DNA of 64,000 nucleotides. It comes from JAOABC01 sp041287495. GTDB lineage: Bacteria; Aquificota; Aquificia; Aquificales; Hydrogenothermaceae. Positions within the stretch are counted from its first letter, which is position 1. Each line of letters starts with the position of its first letter. The stretch is taken from positions 124,001 to 188,000 of the forward strand of contig JBEULE010000040.1 of the NCBI GenBank assembly GCA_041287495.1. Reading direction: 5' to 3'. The position numbers and the translations under genes were made by a program. Of the stretch, positions 8,233 to 16,494 are shown piece after piece. Below the pieces are notes generated by a model. The model had not been told where the DNA came from and did not search any database. It saw only the letters and a program-made list of their open reading frames with translations.

Positions 8233-8331
8233 TCATAAAGTTTTTTAAAAATCTTAGATAAAGTTTTTTCTTATTTTCTTATGATAAAATTTAATTTTTA
8301 ATCATAAAGTTTTTTAAAAATCTTAGATAAA
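8227..8331. repeat. 36-bp direct repeat, two copies, upstream of the metal cassette
   Basis: An identical 36-mer occurs at 8227-8262 and 8296-8331 (period 69 bp). Each copy contains AATCATAAAG followed by the near-palindrome AAGTTTTTTAAAAATCTT and then AGATAAA. Between the copies is CTTATGATAAAAT, which is nearly complementary to the ATCATAAAG part and resembles a -10. The first copy overlaps the fabZ 3' end and the second ends 9 bp before the next ATG. Candidate roles are a duplicated operator or promoter for the cassette, or a hairpin that ends fabZ transcription. Confidence 0.65.
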
Positions 8332-8340
8332 ATTAATTTC

Positions 8341-8670
8341 ATGTTTAGGTTAAATTCCAAACTTTTTAACTTATTTATAAGTTTTTATCTACTTTTTACA
8401 AATTTTGTGGCAACTACTCATCACCATAGCGATGGAGATTCTCATCCAGATTGTCAGATATGTGTTCTACAACTTAACCAACAATCAGAAGACCCTTTAG
8501 ATTTAGGTTTTAACTATGAAATAAAATCTGAAAAATTCTCATATATACCGGATTTAGAATCTAAATTAATATCAAAAGATTTTCCAATAAACACTCTCCC
8601 AAGAAGTCCTCCTGCTTTAATTTCCAAACATTCTCTGTATTTTTCAACAAAAAATAAAGCAGGAGGTTAA
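8341..8670 (+). CDS. Secreted small protein with HHH and CxxC motifs (DUF2946-like)
   Basis: The 109-residue product has an N-terminal hydrophobic signal (about residues 8-24). Immediately after it lies a compact metal-type segment, TTHHHSDGDSHPDCQICVL, with four His, several Asp and a CxxC pair. The remainder is poorly conserved and ends AGG. The HH...DCxxC pattern after a signal resembles DUF2946-type proteins found beside metal transporters. The gene precedes an outer-membrane porin and znuA/znuB remnants, so a periplasmic zinc or copper role is likely but inferred. No SD is obvious before the ATG, and a TAGATAAAAT sequence lies close upstream, so the message may have almost no leader. Confidence 0.6.
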   Translation: MFRLNSKLFNLFISFYLLFTNFVATTHHHSDGDSHPDCQICVLQLNQQSEDPLDLGFNYEIKSEKFSYIPDLESKLISKDFPINTLPRSPPALISKHSLYFSTKNKAGG

Positions 8671-8674
8671 TACT

Positions 8675-10108
8675 ATGAAGAAATTACTTTTTGCAGGATT
8701 GCTGTCTATTACATTTGTATCAATAAGTTATGGGTCAGATGATATTCAGCAGTTGAAAGAAGAGTTAAAGAAACAACAAGAAATGATAAATCAACTTCAA
8801 GAAAAGATTAAAGAGCTTCAAGCTAAAGAAGAGTTGATAGAGAAGACAAGAGAGAAATTAGATAACTTAGATAAATCTGGCATTGATAAAATCTTCTCAA
8901 ATCCTTCCTCTCAATCAAAATTTGTTCCAGATATATCTCTAATAACAGATTTTTCCTATGTAAGTAGAAATTTAACAGATGATACTTATAGACAAGTTCA
9001 GATACCTGGGTTTAACCATGGATTTTTTCACACACATGATGGACACGCACATATGCCTTTCAATGCAGAGAGAGGATTTAACTTTAACTACAGTGAGCTT
9101 TATATAACTTCTACAGTTAACCCATACTTTGATTTGGTAGGAATATTTCATTTAGGAGAAGACTCTTTTGAGATTGAAGAAGGATACTTTACGACAAGAA
9201 GTTTACCATTTAATCTTAAACTTAAAGGTGGTAAATTTTACAGCAAAATCGGAAGACTAAATGAACAACATCATCATGATTGGGATTTTGCAGATGCTCC
9301 TTTGATTTACAGGGCAGTTTTTGGGGAAGATAATCTTTTAGAAAAGGGAGCTCAACTTACATGGCTTGCTCCTACGCCTTTTTATCTGCTTTTTGGTACT
9401 GAGGTTTTACAAGGAGACAACGAAAATAATTTCAACAGAAATGGATTTTTAGTACCAAAAAACATTTCAACCAACTGTAATACTAACTCACAAAATTGCA
9501 TTAAAGTTTCAGACACCAAAAAACCAAACCTCTACACTTTCTTTGTAAAACCATCTTTTGATATCGGTAATGTTTCTATACTTGCTGGTTTATCTTATGC
9601 TCAAGGTAAAACAAGAATAAACCATCTTGAAGATAAAGATCGCCATGCTCTTTCAGGAACAACAAAAATATACGGCTTAGATTTGACAGCAAGATACAAC
9701 ATTGACTCATACAGATATATATCTTGGCAATCAGAGTATTTCTACAGAAATTTTGATGGAGTGAAATATAGCTATAAAAACAATAATTGTAATTATAATT
9801 TAATTACATCTTCTCTTGAAAAAAAACAGGCAGGTTTTTACTCACAGATAATTTATAAATTTGACCAAAGGTGGAGAGTTGGAGCAAGATATGATTTGAT
9901 AAACAAGAACGATGTGTTTGTTGACAATAAAAACATGAATTTACCTGACAATCTGTATAAATACTCCTTCATGATAGACTTTCTACCTTCTGAATTTTCA
10001 AGGATAAGACTTCAGTATAACTATGATAGGTCTCTATTTTTAGGTGATGTAAGGAAACCTAACAATGAGATAATCCTACAATTTAACATGGCTATAGGAG
10101 GTGAATAG
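8675..10108 (+). CDS. Outer-membrane porin-like protein with coiled coil and His-rich loop
   Basis: The 477-residue protein has a signal peptide (about 1-20, ending SYG), a coiled coil (about 23-70, rich in QQL/EEL/KEL), then a beta-barrel-like region with alternating aromatic strands. A His-rich loop at about residues 112-128 (HGFFHTHDGHAHM) and another HHHD near 198 are candidate metal contacts. AGGAGG precedes the ATG. Layout resembles carbohydrate-porin-like or zinc-regulated porins with an N-terminal periplasmic trimerising helix. The cassette context (CxxC protein upstream, znuA/B remnants downstream) supports metal passage across the outer membrane. The substrate is unproven. Confidence 0.65.
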   Translation: MKKLLFAGLLSITFVSISYGSDDIQQLKEELKKQQEMINQLQEKIKELQAKEELIEKTREKLDNLDKSGIDKIFSNPSSQSKFVPDISLITDFSYVSRNLTDDTYRQVQIPGFNHGFFHTHDGHAHMPFNAERGFNFNYSELYITSTVNPYFDLVGIFHLGEDSFEIEEGYFTTRSLPFNLKLKGGKFYSKIGRLNEQHHHDWDFADAPLIYRAVFGEDNLLEKGAQLTWLAPTPFYLLFGTEVLQGDNENNFNRNGFLVPKNISTNCNTNSQNCIKVSDTKKPNLYTFFVKPSFDIGNVSILAGLSYAQGKTRINHLEDKDRHALSGTTKIYGLDLTARYNIDSYRYISWQSEYFYRNFDGVKYSYKNNNCNYNLITSSLEKKQAGFYSQIIYKFDQRWRVGARYDLINKNDVFVDNKNMNLPDNLYKYSFMIDFLPSEFSRIRLQYNYDRSLFLGDVRKPNNEIILQFNMAIGGE

Positions 10109-10110
10109 CT

Positions 10111-10777
10111 ATGAAAAACATACTTTTTATAATTTTAGCTGTATTTATAGGTTTTAATTTTGCAAAAGCAGAGCTTAAGATAGTTACTACATATCCTTAC
10201 ATAGCAAGTATAACAAAGGAGGTAGTGAAGGATAAAGCTTCTGTGGAGTATCTTGCTGAAGGTAATGTAGACCCTCACTTTATAGTCCCAAAACCCTCTC
10301 TTTCTGTTAAGTTGAGAAATGCTGACTTACTGATAATAAACGGAGCAAGTTTAGAGATAGGTTGGTTACCACCTCTTATAAATCAGGCAAGTAATCCTAA
10401 GATAAACCCATCTTCCTCAGGATTTTTAGATTTATCACAATTTATCAACCTTATAGAGAAACATGAAAATGTTTCAAGAGCTTTGGGAGATGTTCATCCA
10501 GAAGGAAACCCTCACTTTCACTTGGACCCATACAACATTCCGGTAATTTCGGATGTTATAACAAAGAATGCAAAACATATTGAAAATCTTATTAATAGTG
10601 CCCAATCTCAAGGATTAGATTACATACTTCAAGATGTTTATCACTCTCAAAAGCCGGCTAAATTTTTAGCAGAGAAAACCGGTGTTAAAATGGTTGTTCT
10701 TCCTCATGATGTTTGGGGCTACTCCGGAGGTAAAAGACATATTCGGACTTTTTGATGAGATAGTTTCGTGCTTTTGA
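10111..10777 (+). pseudogene. znuA: ZnuA-type zinc-binding lipocalin-like transporter protein, internally deleted and frameshifted
   Basis: The N-terminal part reads as a periplasmic metal-binding protein of an ABC importer: signal peptide, KIVTTYPYIASITKEVV, the first His ligand in VDPHF, the NADLLIING segment, and HPEGNPHFHLDPYN. After ITKNA the sequence jumps to KHIENLI, which in intact homologues lies about 90 residues later. The missing part holds another metal ligand and the second-lobe start. Then at 10712-10716 an extra base shifts frame: as read, the protein ends GGKRHIRTF at 10755. Dropping one T gives DVGATPEVKDIFGLFDEIVS, the normal family ending, with stop at 10775-10777. Both lesions suggest an inactive gene. 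The frame lesion alone could be a sequencing error. Confidence 0.75.
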
Positions 10778-11466
10778 TTATTCACAGTTATTTTGGATTA
10801 CAGATAATAAAGAGAAACATCATATTTACAGATTTAGCAGTGGGACAGATGGCAGCTCTGGGAGTTGCCATCTCCCTTTACCTTTTTGAAGGTGTTTATA
10901 CATATCTGTTTTCTTTAATATTTGCTATATTAACAGCTTCCTTGATAGCATACATTCAGTATAAAAATGATAAAACTCCGGAAGCTTTTATAGGGCTTAT
11001 ATATGCTTTAGGAATATCCGGAGTTTTTATTGTAATGTCTAAATCTCCCCACGGGCTTGAAGAACTAAACAATTTACTTGCATACGATATTCTTTTTACC
11101 GGATATAATGAAATTATTAAAGTGTCAATTTTGTATATATTTGTAGGTATAGCTCTGTATTTTGTGGTAAATAAACTCTCAGGATTTAAGAGAGAAATTT
11201 TATTTTTTATACTTTTTGCTATAACATTGACAAGTTCAGTCAAACTTGCAGGTGTTTTTGTAGTTTTTTCACTTCTTATAGCTCCCACACTGATATCTTT
11301 AAAACTTTTCTCTAAAAATCATCTTCTATATTCAACATTAATCGGCACAGTTCTTATACTACTATCTCTTATTATCTCTTATAACTTTGATTTTCCAACT
11401 GGATACACAATAGTTTTCATAAACGCCTTAGCTTCTATTTTGGTTAGTTTGATAATGGTAAAATAG
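10768..11466 (+). pseudogene. znuB: ZnuB-type zinc ABC transporter permease, N-terminally truncated
   Basis: The 232-residue product has about six membrane helices and the ABC-3 permease pattern IIFTDLAVGQMAALG near its start, then a long SGVFIVM and VKLAGVFVVFSLLIAP part. Typical ZnuB proteins are about 260-270 residues and have about 20 more N-terminal residues forming the first helix before IHSYFGL. Here an in-frame stop lies only three codons before the GTG, so the usual start is gone. The gene begins inside the tail of the damaged znuA, as if a deletion joined the two. No ATPase (znuC) is adjacent. It is probably a remnant. Confidence 0.65.
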
Positions 11467-11506
11467 ATAAAGTGGAATATTTTTAGTTTGTGAGGTGATT
11501 TTATTA

Positions 11507-11634
11507 ATGTATATTTACATTAAAAGAATGCAAAAATGAGATATTTAGTTGATGTGATTACAAAGGAGTATAATTTAGGAAGAAAAGGTAGAACCGAACC
11601 AGAGGATTTAATTAGGAGGCTTAATTGCAGTTAG
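11507..11634 (+). other. Two coupled mini-frames before ttuB (possible small gene or remnant)
   Basis: A good GAGGTGAT site precedes an ATG at 11507 that opens a 10-codon frame (MYIYIKRMQK) ending in ATGA at 11536-11539. The overlapping ATG opens a 32-codon frame (MRYLVDVITKEYN, then LGRKGRTEPEDLIRRL) whose end contains the AGGAGG site of ttuB. The composition of the second frame looks protein-like, but I recognise no family. It could be a small gene, a leader, or a decayed gene fragment with a one-base shift. Nothing else is visible between 11467 and 11624. Confidence 0.3.
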
Positions 11635-11834
11635 TTGTTAGATATAGAGGGAAAGATGTTATTTTAGAGTTTGATAGAGAGAAGATAAAAGCTTCTGATA
11701 TATTAAAGGTTTTAAACTTATCAAAAGATTTTGCATTTGTAGTTAAAAATGGAGAGATTGTTCCGGAAAATGAAGAGATAACTCAAACCGATGAGATAAG
11801 AGTAATTAATGCAATATCCGGAGGAAAATTTTGA
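11625..11834 (+). CDS. ttuB: TtuB-type sulfur carrier (ThiS/MoaD-like)
   Basis: The 69-residue ubiquitin-fold protein starts at TTG with AGGAGG upstream and ends AISGGKF. ThiS/MoaD carriers bear sulfur as a thiocarboxylate on a C-terminal Gly-Gly. The gene overlaps ttuA by four bases (TTGA), so it is most likely TtuB, the sulfur donor for tRNA 2-thiolation, rather than the thiamine carrier. The Gly-Gly is followed by Lys-Phe here, so processing or a different activation would be needed. A ThiS role cannot be excluded. Confidence 0.75.
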   Translation: MQLVVRYRGKDVILEFDREKIKASDILKVLNLSKDFAFVVKNGEIVPENEEITQTDEIRVINAISGGKF

Positions 11835-12745
11835 GAAGATGCTTTAGATGTAAAGAAAAAGCCCAGGTTTATCTACCTCAACATAGATTGGCAATGTGTA
11901 AAGACCATTATATAGAGTGGTTTGAGAATAGAGTAGAAAGAACTATAAAAGAGTTTAAAATGTTTTCAAAATCGGATAAAATTCTTGTTGCTGTTTCCGG
12001 AGGAAAAGACAGTTTATCTCTCTGGCAATCTCTTGTTAAACTTGGATATAATGCAGACGGATTTTATATTAATCTTGGTATAGGTGAATATTCTGAGAAG
12101 TCTTTTACTTTGGCAACTGAATTTTCAAAGAAATTAGCTAAAACTTTACATACTATTTCCTTAAAAGATGAGATTATGTCTATCCCTGATATAAAGAAGT
12201 ATGATAACAGACCAGCTTGCTCTGCATGTGGAACAGTTAAAAGATACTATATGAATAAATTTGCAAAAGATAACGGATATAAAATTATAGCAACTGGACA
12301 TAATCTTGATGATGAGTCAGCAGTTTTGTTTTCTAACACCCTTAACTGGAATATAGATTACTTAAAAAGACAGTATCCGGTTTTACCTGAAGAAGATGGA
12401 TTTATAAGAAAAGTTAAACCTTTATGTAAGATATCTGAAAAGGAAAGTGCTATGTATGCTGTGTTGTCCGGAATTGAGTATATAGAGGAAGAATGTCCTT
12501 TCTCAGAAGGTGCTACATCTATAGATTATAAGATATTTCTATCTCAATTAGAAGAAAAAAGTCCCGGAACTAAACTTAGATTTTACAGTGAATTTCTAAG
12601 AAAGATGTATCCTTTACTAAAACATTTAGATGAAAAACCTACCTTAAATAGATGTAGAATCTGCGGTGAGCCGACTACTGGAGATATATGTTCAGTGTGT
12701 AATCTAAAGCAAAAGTTAAAAAGTAAAATAGAGGTTGAAACATGA
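11831..12745 (+). CDS. ttuA: tRNA-5-methyluridine(54) 2-sulfurtransferase TtuA
   Basis: TtuA makes 2-thio-ribothymidine at position 54 of tRNA, which stabilises tRNA in thermophiles. The 304-residue product starts at TTG. It has an N-terminal zinc knuckle (CFRC at 4-7, then CKDH), a PP-loop (VAVSGGKDS near 54-62) for adenylation, catalytic cysteines in ACSACG (near 133-138) and EECPF (near 217), and a C-terminal zinc knuckle (CRIC, then CSVC). The cysteines of the middle region also hold an iron-sulfur cluster in characterised members. It overlaps ttuB upstream and rpe downstream. Confidence 0.9.
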   Translation: MRRCFRCKEKAQVYLPQHRLAMCKDHYIEWFENRVERTIKEFKMFSKSDKILVAVSGGKDSLSLWQSLVKLGYNADGFYINLGIGEYSEKSFTLATEFSKKLAKTLHTISLKDEIMSIPDIKKYDNRPACSACGTVKRYYMNKFAKDNGYKIIATGHNLDDESAVLFSNTLNWNIDYLKRQYPVLPEEDGFIRKVKPLCKISEKESAMYAVLSGIEYIEEECPFSEGATSIDYKIFLSQLEEKSPGTKLRFYSEFLRKMYPLLKHLDEKPTLNRCRICGEPTTGDICSVCNLKQKLKSKIEVET

Positions 12746-13404
12746 AGCTACTTGCCCCATCTATATTGTCTGCGGATTTTTCAAGGTTGGGAGAACAGAT
12801 AAAGGAAGTAGAGGAAGCTGGAGCAGATATAATACATCTTGATATAATGGATGGAATTTATGTTCCAAATATAACTTTTGGTGTTCCAGTGATAGAATCG
12901 ATAAGACCAATAACAAAACTTCCCTTTGATGCCCATTTTATGATAGTTAATCCGGAGAAGTATATCTTAGATTTTATAAAAGCTGGAGTAAATATGATAT
13001 CTTTTCATATGGATGCTACAATCCATCCCCATAGAGTTGTAGATATGATAAAGAGTAATGGAGCTAAAGCCGGTGTAGTTTTGAATCCGGCAACACCAGT
13101 GAATACTTTAGAAGAGATTATACACTATATAGATTATGTTCTTATAATGTCAGTAAACCCAGGATTTGGAGGACAAAAATTTATACCTCAAACGGCACAA
13201 AAGGTAACTAAATTGATTAGTCTCATGGAAGAATCTGGTAGAACGGATATAGTTATAGAGATAGACGGAGGAGTTGGACAGGATAATATAAGCTATTTAT
13301 CTACACTTGGAGTAAATATATTTGTAGCCGGTAGTGCTGTGTTTAAAGGAAATATTAAAGAAAATATCACTACCTTAAAACAAAAGATGCAGGTAGTTGT
13401 GTAA
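12742..13404 (+). CDS. rpe: Ribulose-phosphate 3-epimerase
   Basis: Rpe interconverts ribulose 5-phosphate and xylulose 5-phosphate. The 220-residue TIM barrel shows the family motifs: LLAPSILSADFSRLGEQ at the N-terminus, HLDIMDGIYVPN with metal ligands near residue 33, DAHFMIVNP, VLIMSVNPGFGGQKF near 135, and the IDGGV and VAGSAVFK phosphate site. The ATG overlaps the ttuA stop (ATGA). Conservation is complete and length is normal. Confidence 0.96.
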   Translation: MKLLAPSILSADFSRLGEQIKEVEEAGADIIHLDIMDGIYVPNITFGVPVIESIRPITKLPFDAHFMIVNPEKYILDFIKAGVNMISFHMDATIHPHRVVDMIKSNGAKAGVVLNPATPVNTLEEIIHYIDYVLIMSVNPGFGGQKFIPQTAQKVTKLISLMEESGRTDIVIEIDGGVGQDNISYLSTLGVNIFVAGSAVFKGNIKENITTLKQKMQVVV

Positions 13405-13416
13405 GAGGTGATAGTT

Positions 13417-13899
13417 ATGGTTGCTAAAGATATTTCTAAGGAAGAGTTAAAGGATTTATACAATAGAGACTTTCCACTTTGGGCTGAAATCAATCTGCAA
13501 CTTCTCAAAGAGAAAGCTTATGAACTTGTGGATTGGGAGAATCTACTTGAGGAGATTGAGGATATAGGAACCAGACATCTTGAAAGCTGTATAAGTTATT
13601 TGGCGGTTATACTTGAACATCTCTATAAGATTGACAATCTTAAGGATATAGTCGGTGGGGAAACTGCGGGAAAAAGTTGGATTAGAAGTGTGCTAAACTC
13701 AAGGAGTAGAATTGAGATATGGTTTGATATATATCAAAGCTTAAAATCTAAGCTTCAGAAAGAAGTTGATACTGCTTGGAAAATATCTCGTAGAAAATTA
13801 GAAATATGGCTAAGAAACAATGATTACAATCCGGAAGATTTCGATATTCCGGTTCAATGTCCCTATACATACCAAGAAGCTATGGAAAGAAAACTTTAA
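13417..13899 (+). CDS. DUF29 family protein
   Basis: The product (160 residues from the ATG at 13417, which has AGAGGTG upstream) matches DUF29 in pattern: an N-terminal acidic LYNRDFPLWAEIN segment, LVDWENLLEEIEDIGTRH near 40-57, a helical middle, and a final PYTYQEAME. DUF29 genes are frequent in thermophilic Aquificales and cyanobacteria and their function is unknown. It sits between rpe and def on the same strand with short gaps, so it is probably co-transcribed. Confidence 0.8.
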   Translation: MVAKDISKEELKDLYNRDFPLWAEINLQLLKEKAYELVDWENLLEEIEDIGTRHLESCISYLAVILEHLYKIDNLKDIVGGETAGKSWIRSVLNSRSRIEIWFDIYQSLKSKLQKEVDTAWKISRRKLEIWLRNNDYNPEDFDIPVQCPYTYQEAMERKL

Positions 13900-13911
13900 A
13901 AGGAGATTGCT

Positions 13912-14451
13912 ATGGATTATAGAATAAGAACTTGGCCTGATAAAATACTTAAAGAACCTACAAAAGAGGTTGATTTCTTTGATGAGAGATTGAAAGAGTA
14001 CATAGATAAAATGTGGGAGTTTATGTATAAAGAGGAAGGTGTAGGACTTGCTGCAAATCAGATAGGAATACCATATCAGATACTTGTATTAGATACTACC
14101 ATTAGGGAAAAGAGAAGTGAAGATGAAAAAGAAGAGCCGGTTAAAATGGTTCTTGTTAATCCAAAGATAGTGGAGAAGGAAGGAGAAGTTCAGTCAACGG
14201 AAGGTTGTTTAAGCTTTCCTGGTGTTCAGATAACTATACCAAGAGCAAAGAGAGTGAAAGTGGTAGCAAAGAATGAAAAGGGAGAAGAAGTTGTTGTTGA
14301 AAGTCAGGAGTTTCTCGCCATTGTCTTGCAACATGAGATAGACCATCTAAACGGTGTTCCTTTTATAAATTATCTTTCACCTCTAAAAAGAAAACTTGTC
14401 CTTGATAAATATCTTAAATCTTTAAAAGAAAGAGAGCTTGAAAGAGCTTAA
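13912..14451 (+). CDS. def: Peptide deformylase
   Basis: Def removes the formyl group from the initiator methionine. The 179-residue enzyme carries all three motifs: GVGLAANQIG (near 43-52), EGCLSFPG (near 102) with the metal-binding Cys, and QHEIDHLNG (near 143) with the two metal His and catalytic Glu. AAAGGAG precedes the ATG. lgt follows 12 bp later. Confidence 0.97.
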   Translation: MDYRIRTWPDKILKEPTKEVDFFDERLKEYIDKMWEFMYKEEGVGLAANQIGIPYQILVLDTTIREKRSEDEKEEPVKMVLVNPKIVEKEGEVQSTEGCLSFPGVQITIPRAKRVKVVAKNEKGEEVVVESQEFLAIVLQHEIDHLNGVPFINYLSPLKRKLVLDKYLKSLKERELERA

Positions 14452-14463
14452 AGGGAGGTATTA

Positions 14464-15255
14464 ATGTTTCCTGATTTGATTACAATAGGTGGGTTTACTA
14501 TCCATACTTACGGAGTTTTGGTTGCTATAGGTATATTGGTAGGATTTTACGTTGGATTGTATTTTGCAAGGAAGGAGGGAATATCCGAAAAAGATTACGA
14601 AAATACTTTTTTGATTACAGTTTCCACCGGAATAGCAGGAGCAAGAATAGCTTACGTAATTGAGCATAAAGAGGAGTTTAAATCGGTTTTTGATTTTATA
14701 GCTGTTTGGAATGGTGGTATAGATTGGTTTGGTGGATTTATAGGTGGTTTGGTTGGAGCGTTAGCTTATTTAAGTTATAAAAAAATATCTATAATAAAAT
14801 TTTCAGATCTAGCCGGTATATCTATTCCTATAGGACATTTTTTCGGAAGACTCGGTTGCACTTCTGCCGGATGTTGTCATGGAAAACCTGTACCGGAAGA
14901 TTCACCTTTTAGAGATATAGCTATAATCTTTCCAAATAACCCTTACTGTCAAGCACCTGCCGGAGTTCCACTCTACCCAACGCAACCTGCAGAAGCTTTA
15001 GGTAATCTAATCATATTTTTCACATTGTTTTATATATACAGAAAAAAATCTTTTGATGGACAGATTTTTAGTTTGTATCTTATCTTTTATGGAATAGAGA
15101 GATTTTTACTTGAATTTTGGAGAGGTGTTACACCACCAATACCCGGATTGGGACTTACTTGGAATCAGATTGTAACATTAGGCATGGTGATTTTTGGCTT
15201 AATCTCTTTCTTCATACTTAAAAGTAGATATAATAGACAGAAATCAGAAATTTAG
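14464..15255 (+). CDS. lgt: Prolipoprotein diacylglyceryl transferase
   Basis: Lgt attaches diacylglycerol to the lipobox cysteine of prolipoproteins in the inner membrane. The 263-residue product has about seven membrane helices and the signature region GGIDWFGGFIGG, followed by GHFFGRLGCTSAGCCHG, with the catalytic-site Arg-Gly-Cys. GGGAGG precedes the ATG. The downstream TPR lipoprotein at 35321 has a lipobox that would be a substrate. Confidence 0.95.
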   Translation: MFPDLITIGGFTIHTYGVLVAIGILVGFYVGLYFARKEGISEKDYENTFLITVSTGIAGARIAYVIEHKEEFKSVFDFIAVWNGGIDWFGGFIGGLVGALAYLSYKKISIIKFSDLAGISIPIGHFFGRLGCTSAGCCHGKPVPEDSPFRDIAIIFPNNPYCQAPAGVPLYPTQPAEALGNLIIFFTLFYIYRKKSFDGQIFSLYLIFYGIERFLLEFWRGVTPPIPGLGLTWNQIVTLGMVIFGLISFFILKSRYNRQKSEI

Positions 15256-16494
15256 ATGAAACTATTTAATCTGTTTAACAAAAAAGTTTTTAAAATAGAG
15301 CCGGGATTAGACAGAATTAATAAAGCTTTGGAGTATATAGGAAATCCTCAAAAAAGTTTAAATTCAATACTAATTGCAGGGACTAATGGTAAAGGTTCAA
15401 CATCTGCTTATATAGAAAGTCTGTTTAGGTATCATGGTTTTAAAACCGGTCTGTTTACCTCTCCCCATCTAATAAAAGAAAATGAGAGATGGCAGATAAA
15501 TAGAAAAAATATAGATGATGAAAAACTTAAATGGTACATAAAAGATTTAAAACCTGTGATAGAAAAATTTGAGTTAACATACTTTGAAGCTTCTACATTA
15601 CTTGCCTTTAAATATTTTTATGACGAAAAGATAGATGTAGCTGTAGTTGAAGTTGGACTTGGTGGTAGATGGGATGCAACAAATACACTCTATCCTGATG
15701 TATCAGTAATAACAAATGTGTCCTTTGACCATACACATATACTTGGGAATACACTTAAAGATATAGCTTTTGAGAAAACAGGAATAACAAGACCAGATAG
15801 ACCGGTAGTAGTAGGTAGAAATCAAGAAGAGATTATTTATTGGCTCAAAGAAAGAGGTATTAGAGAGAGGTATATATCAACTGTAGATTTTCATTATAAA
15901 ACTAAAAATTACAACTCTTTTGACTACTTCTTTAGAGACTTTGAAATAAAAGATATAAATCTATCAATGATAGGATACAGACAGATAGAGAACTGTTCAA
16001 CTGGTTTAACATCATTTCTTGTTTATATGGAGAGATACGGTTTAAAGATAGATGAGAATTTGATAAAAAAAGCTTTAAAAGAAACATTTTGGCAAGGTAG
16101 AATGCAGATTATTTTAGAAAATCCGATTATAATCTTAGATGGAGCTCATAACACAGAGGGACTTGAAAAGACTTTTAAGGAGTTAAAATCAATATTTCCT
16201 AACAAAAAAATATTCACAATCTACTCGTTTTTAAAAGATAAGGATATTCAATCTATGATTAGTATAATTAAGGAAAATTCAGATTATACCTTAGCAACAA
16301 CCATAGATATTTCCAGAGGTATGAATAGAGAAGATTTTGAGAGTTTGGGGGAGTATAATTTTGAACCGGATATAAATTCAGCAATACAAAGAGTTATTTC
16401 AATTTCTAATGATAACATAATACTTATTACTGGATCTTTATATTTGATAGGAGAGGTCCTTAATGGATGGAATACTGCTGGTAAACAAACCTAA
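15256..16494 (+). CDS. folC: Bifunctional folylpolyglutamate/dihydrofolate synthase
   Basis: FolC adds glutamate to folates (and in many bacteria to dihydropteroate). The 412-residue protein shows the Mur-ligase-like layout: P-loop AGTNGKGSTSAY (near 42-53), LFTSPHL, VVEVGLGGRWDATN with catalytic residues near 133, NVSFDHTHILG, and a C-terminal domain with ILDGAHN. The ATG directly abuts the lgt stop with no ribosome site, indicating coupled translation. truB starts 32 bp before its end. Confidence 0.93.
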   Translation: MKLFNLFNKKVFKIEPGLDRINKALEYIGNPQKSLNSILIAGTNGKGSTSAYIESLFRYHGFKTGLFTSPHLIKENERWQINRKNIDDEKLKWYIKDLKPVIEKFELTYFEASTLLAFKYFYDEKIDVAVVEVGLGGRWDATNTLYPDVSVITNVSFDHTHILGNTLKDIAFEKTGITRPDRPVVVGRNQEEIIYWLKERGIRERYISTVDFHYKTKNYNSFDYFFRDFEIKDINLSMIGYRQIENCSTGLTSFLVYMERYGLKIDENLIKKALKETFWQGRMQIILENPIIILDGAHNTEGLEKTFKELKSIFPNKKIFTIYSFLKDKDIQSMISIIKENSDYTLATTIDISRGMNREDFESLGEYNFEPDINSAIQRVISISNDNIILITGSLYLIGEVLNGWNTAGKQT

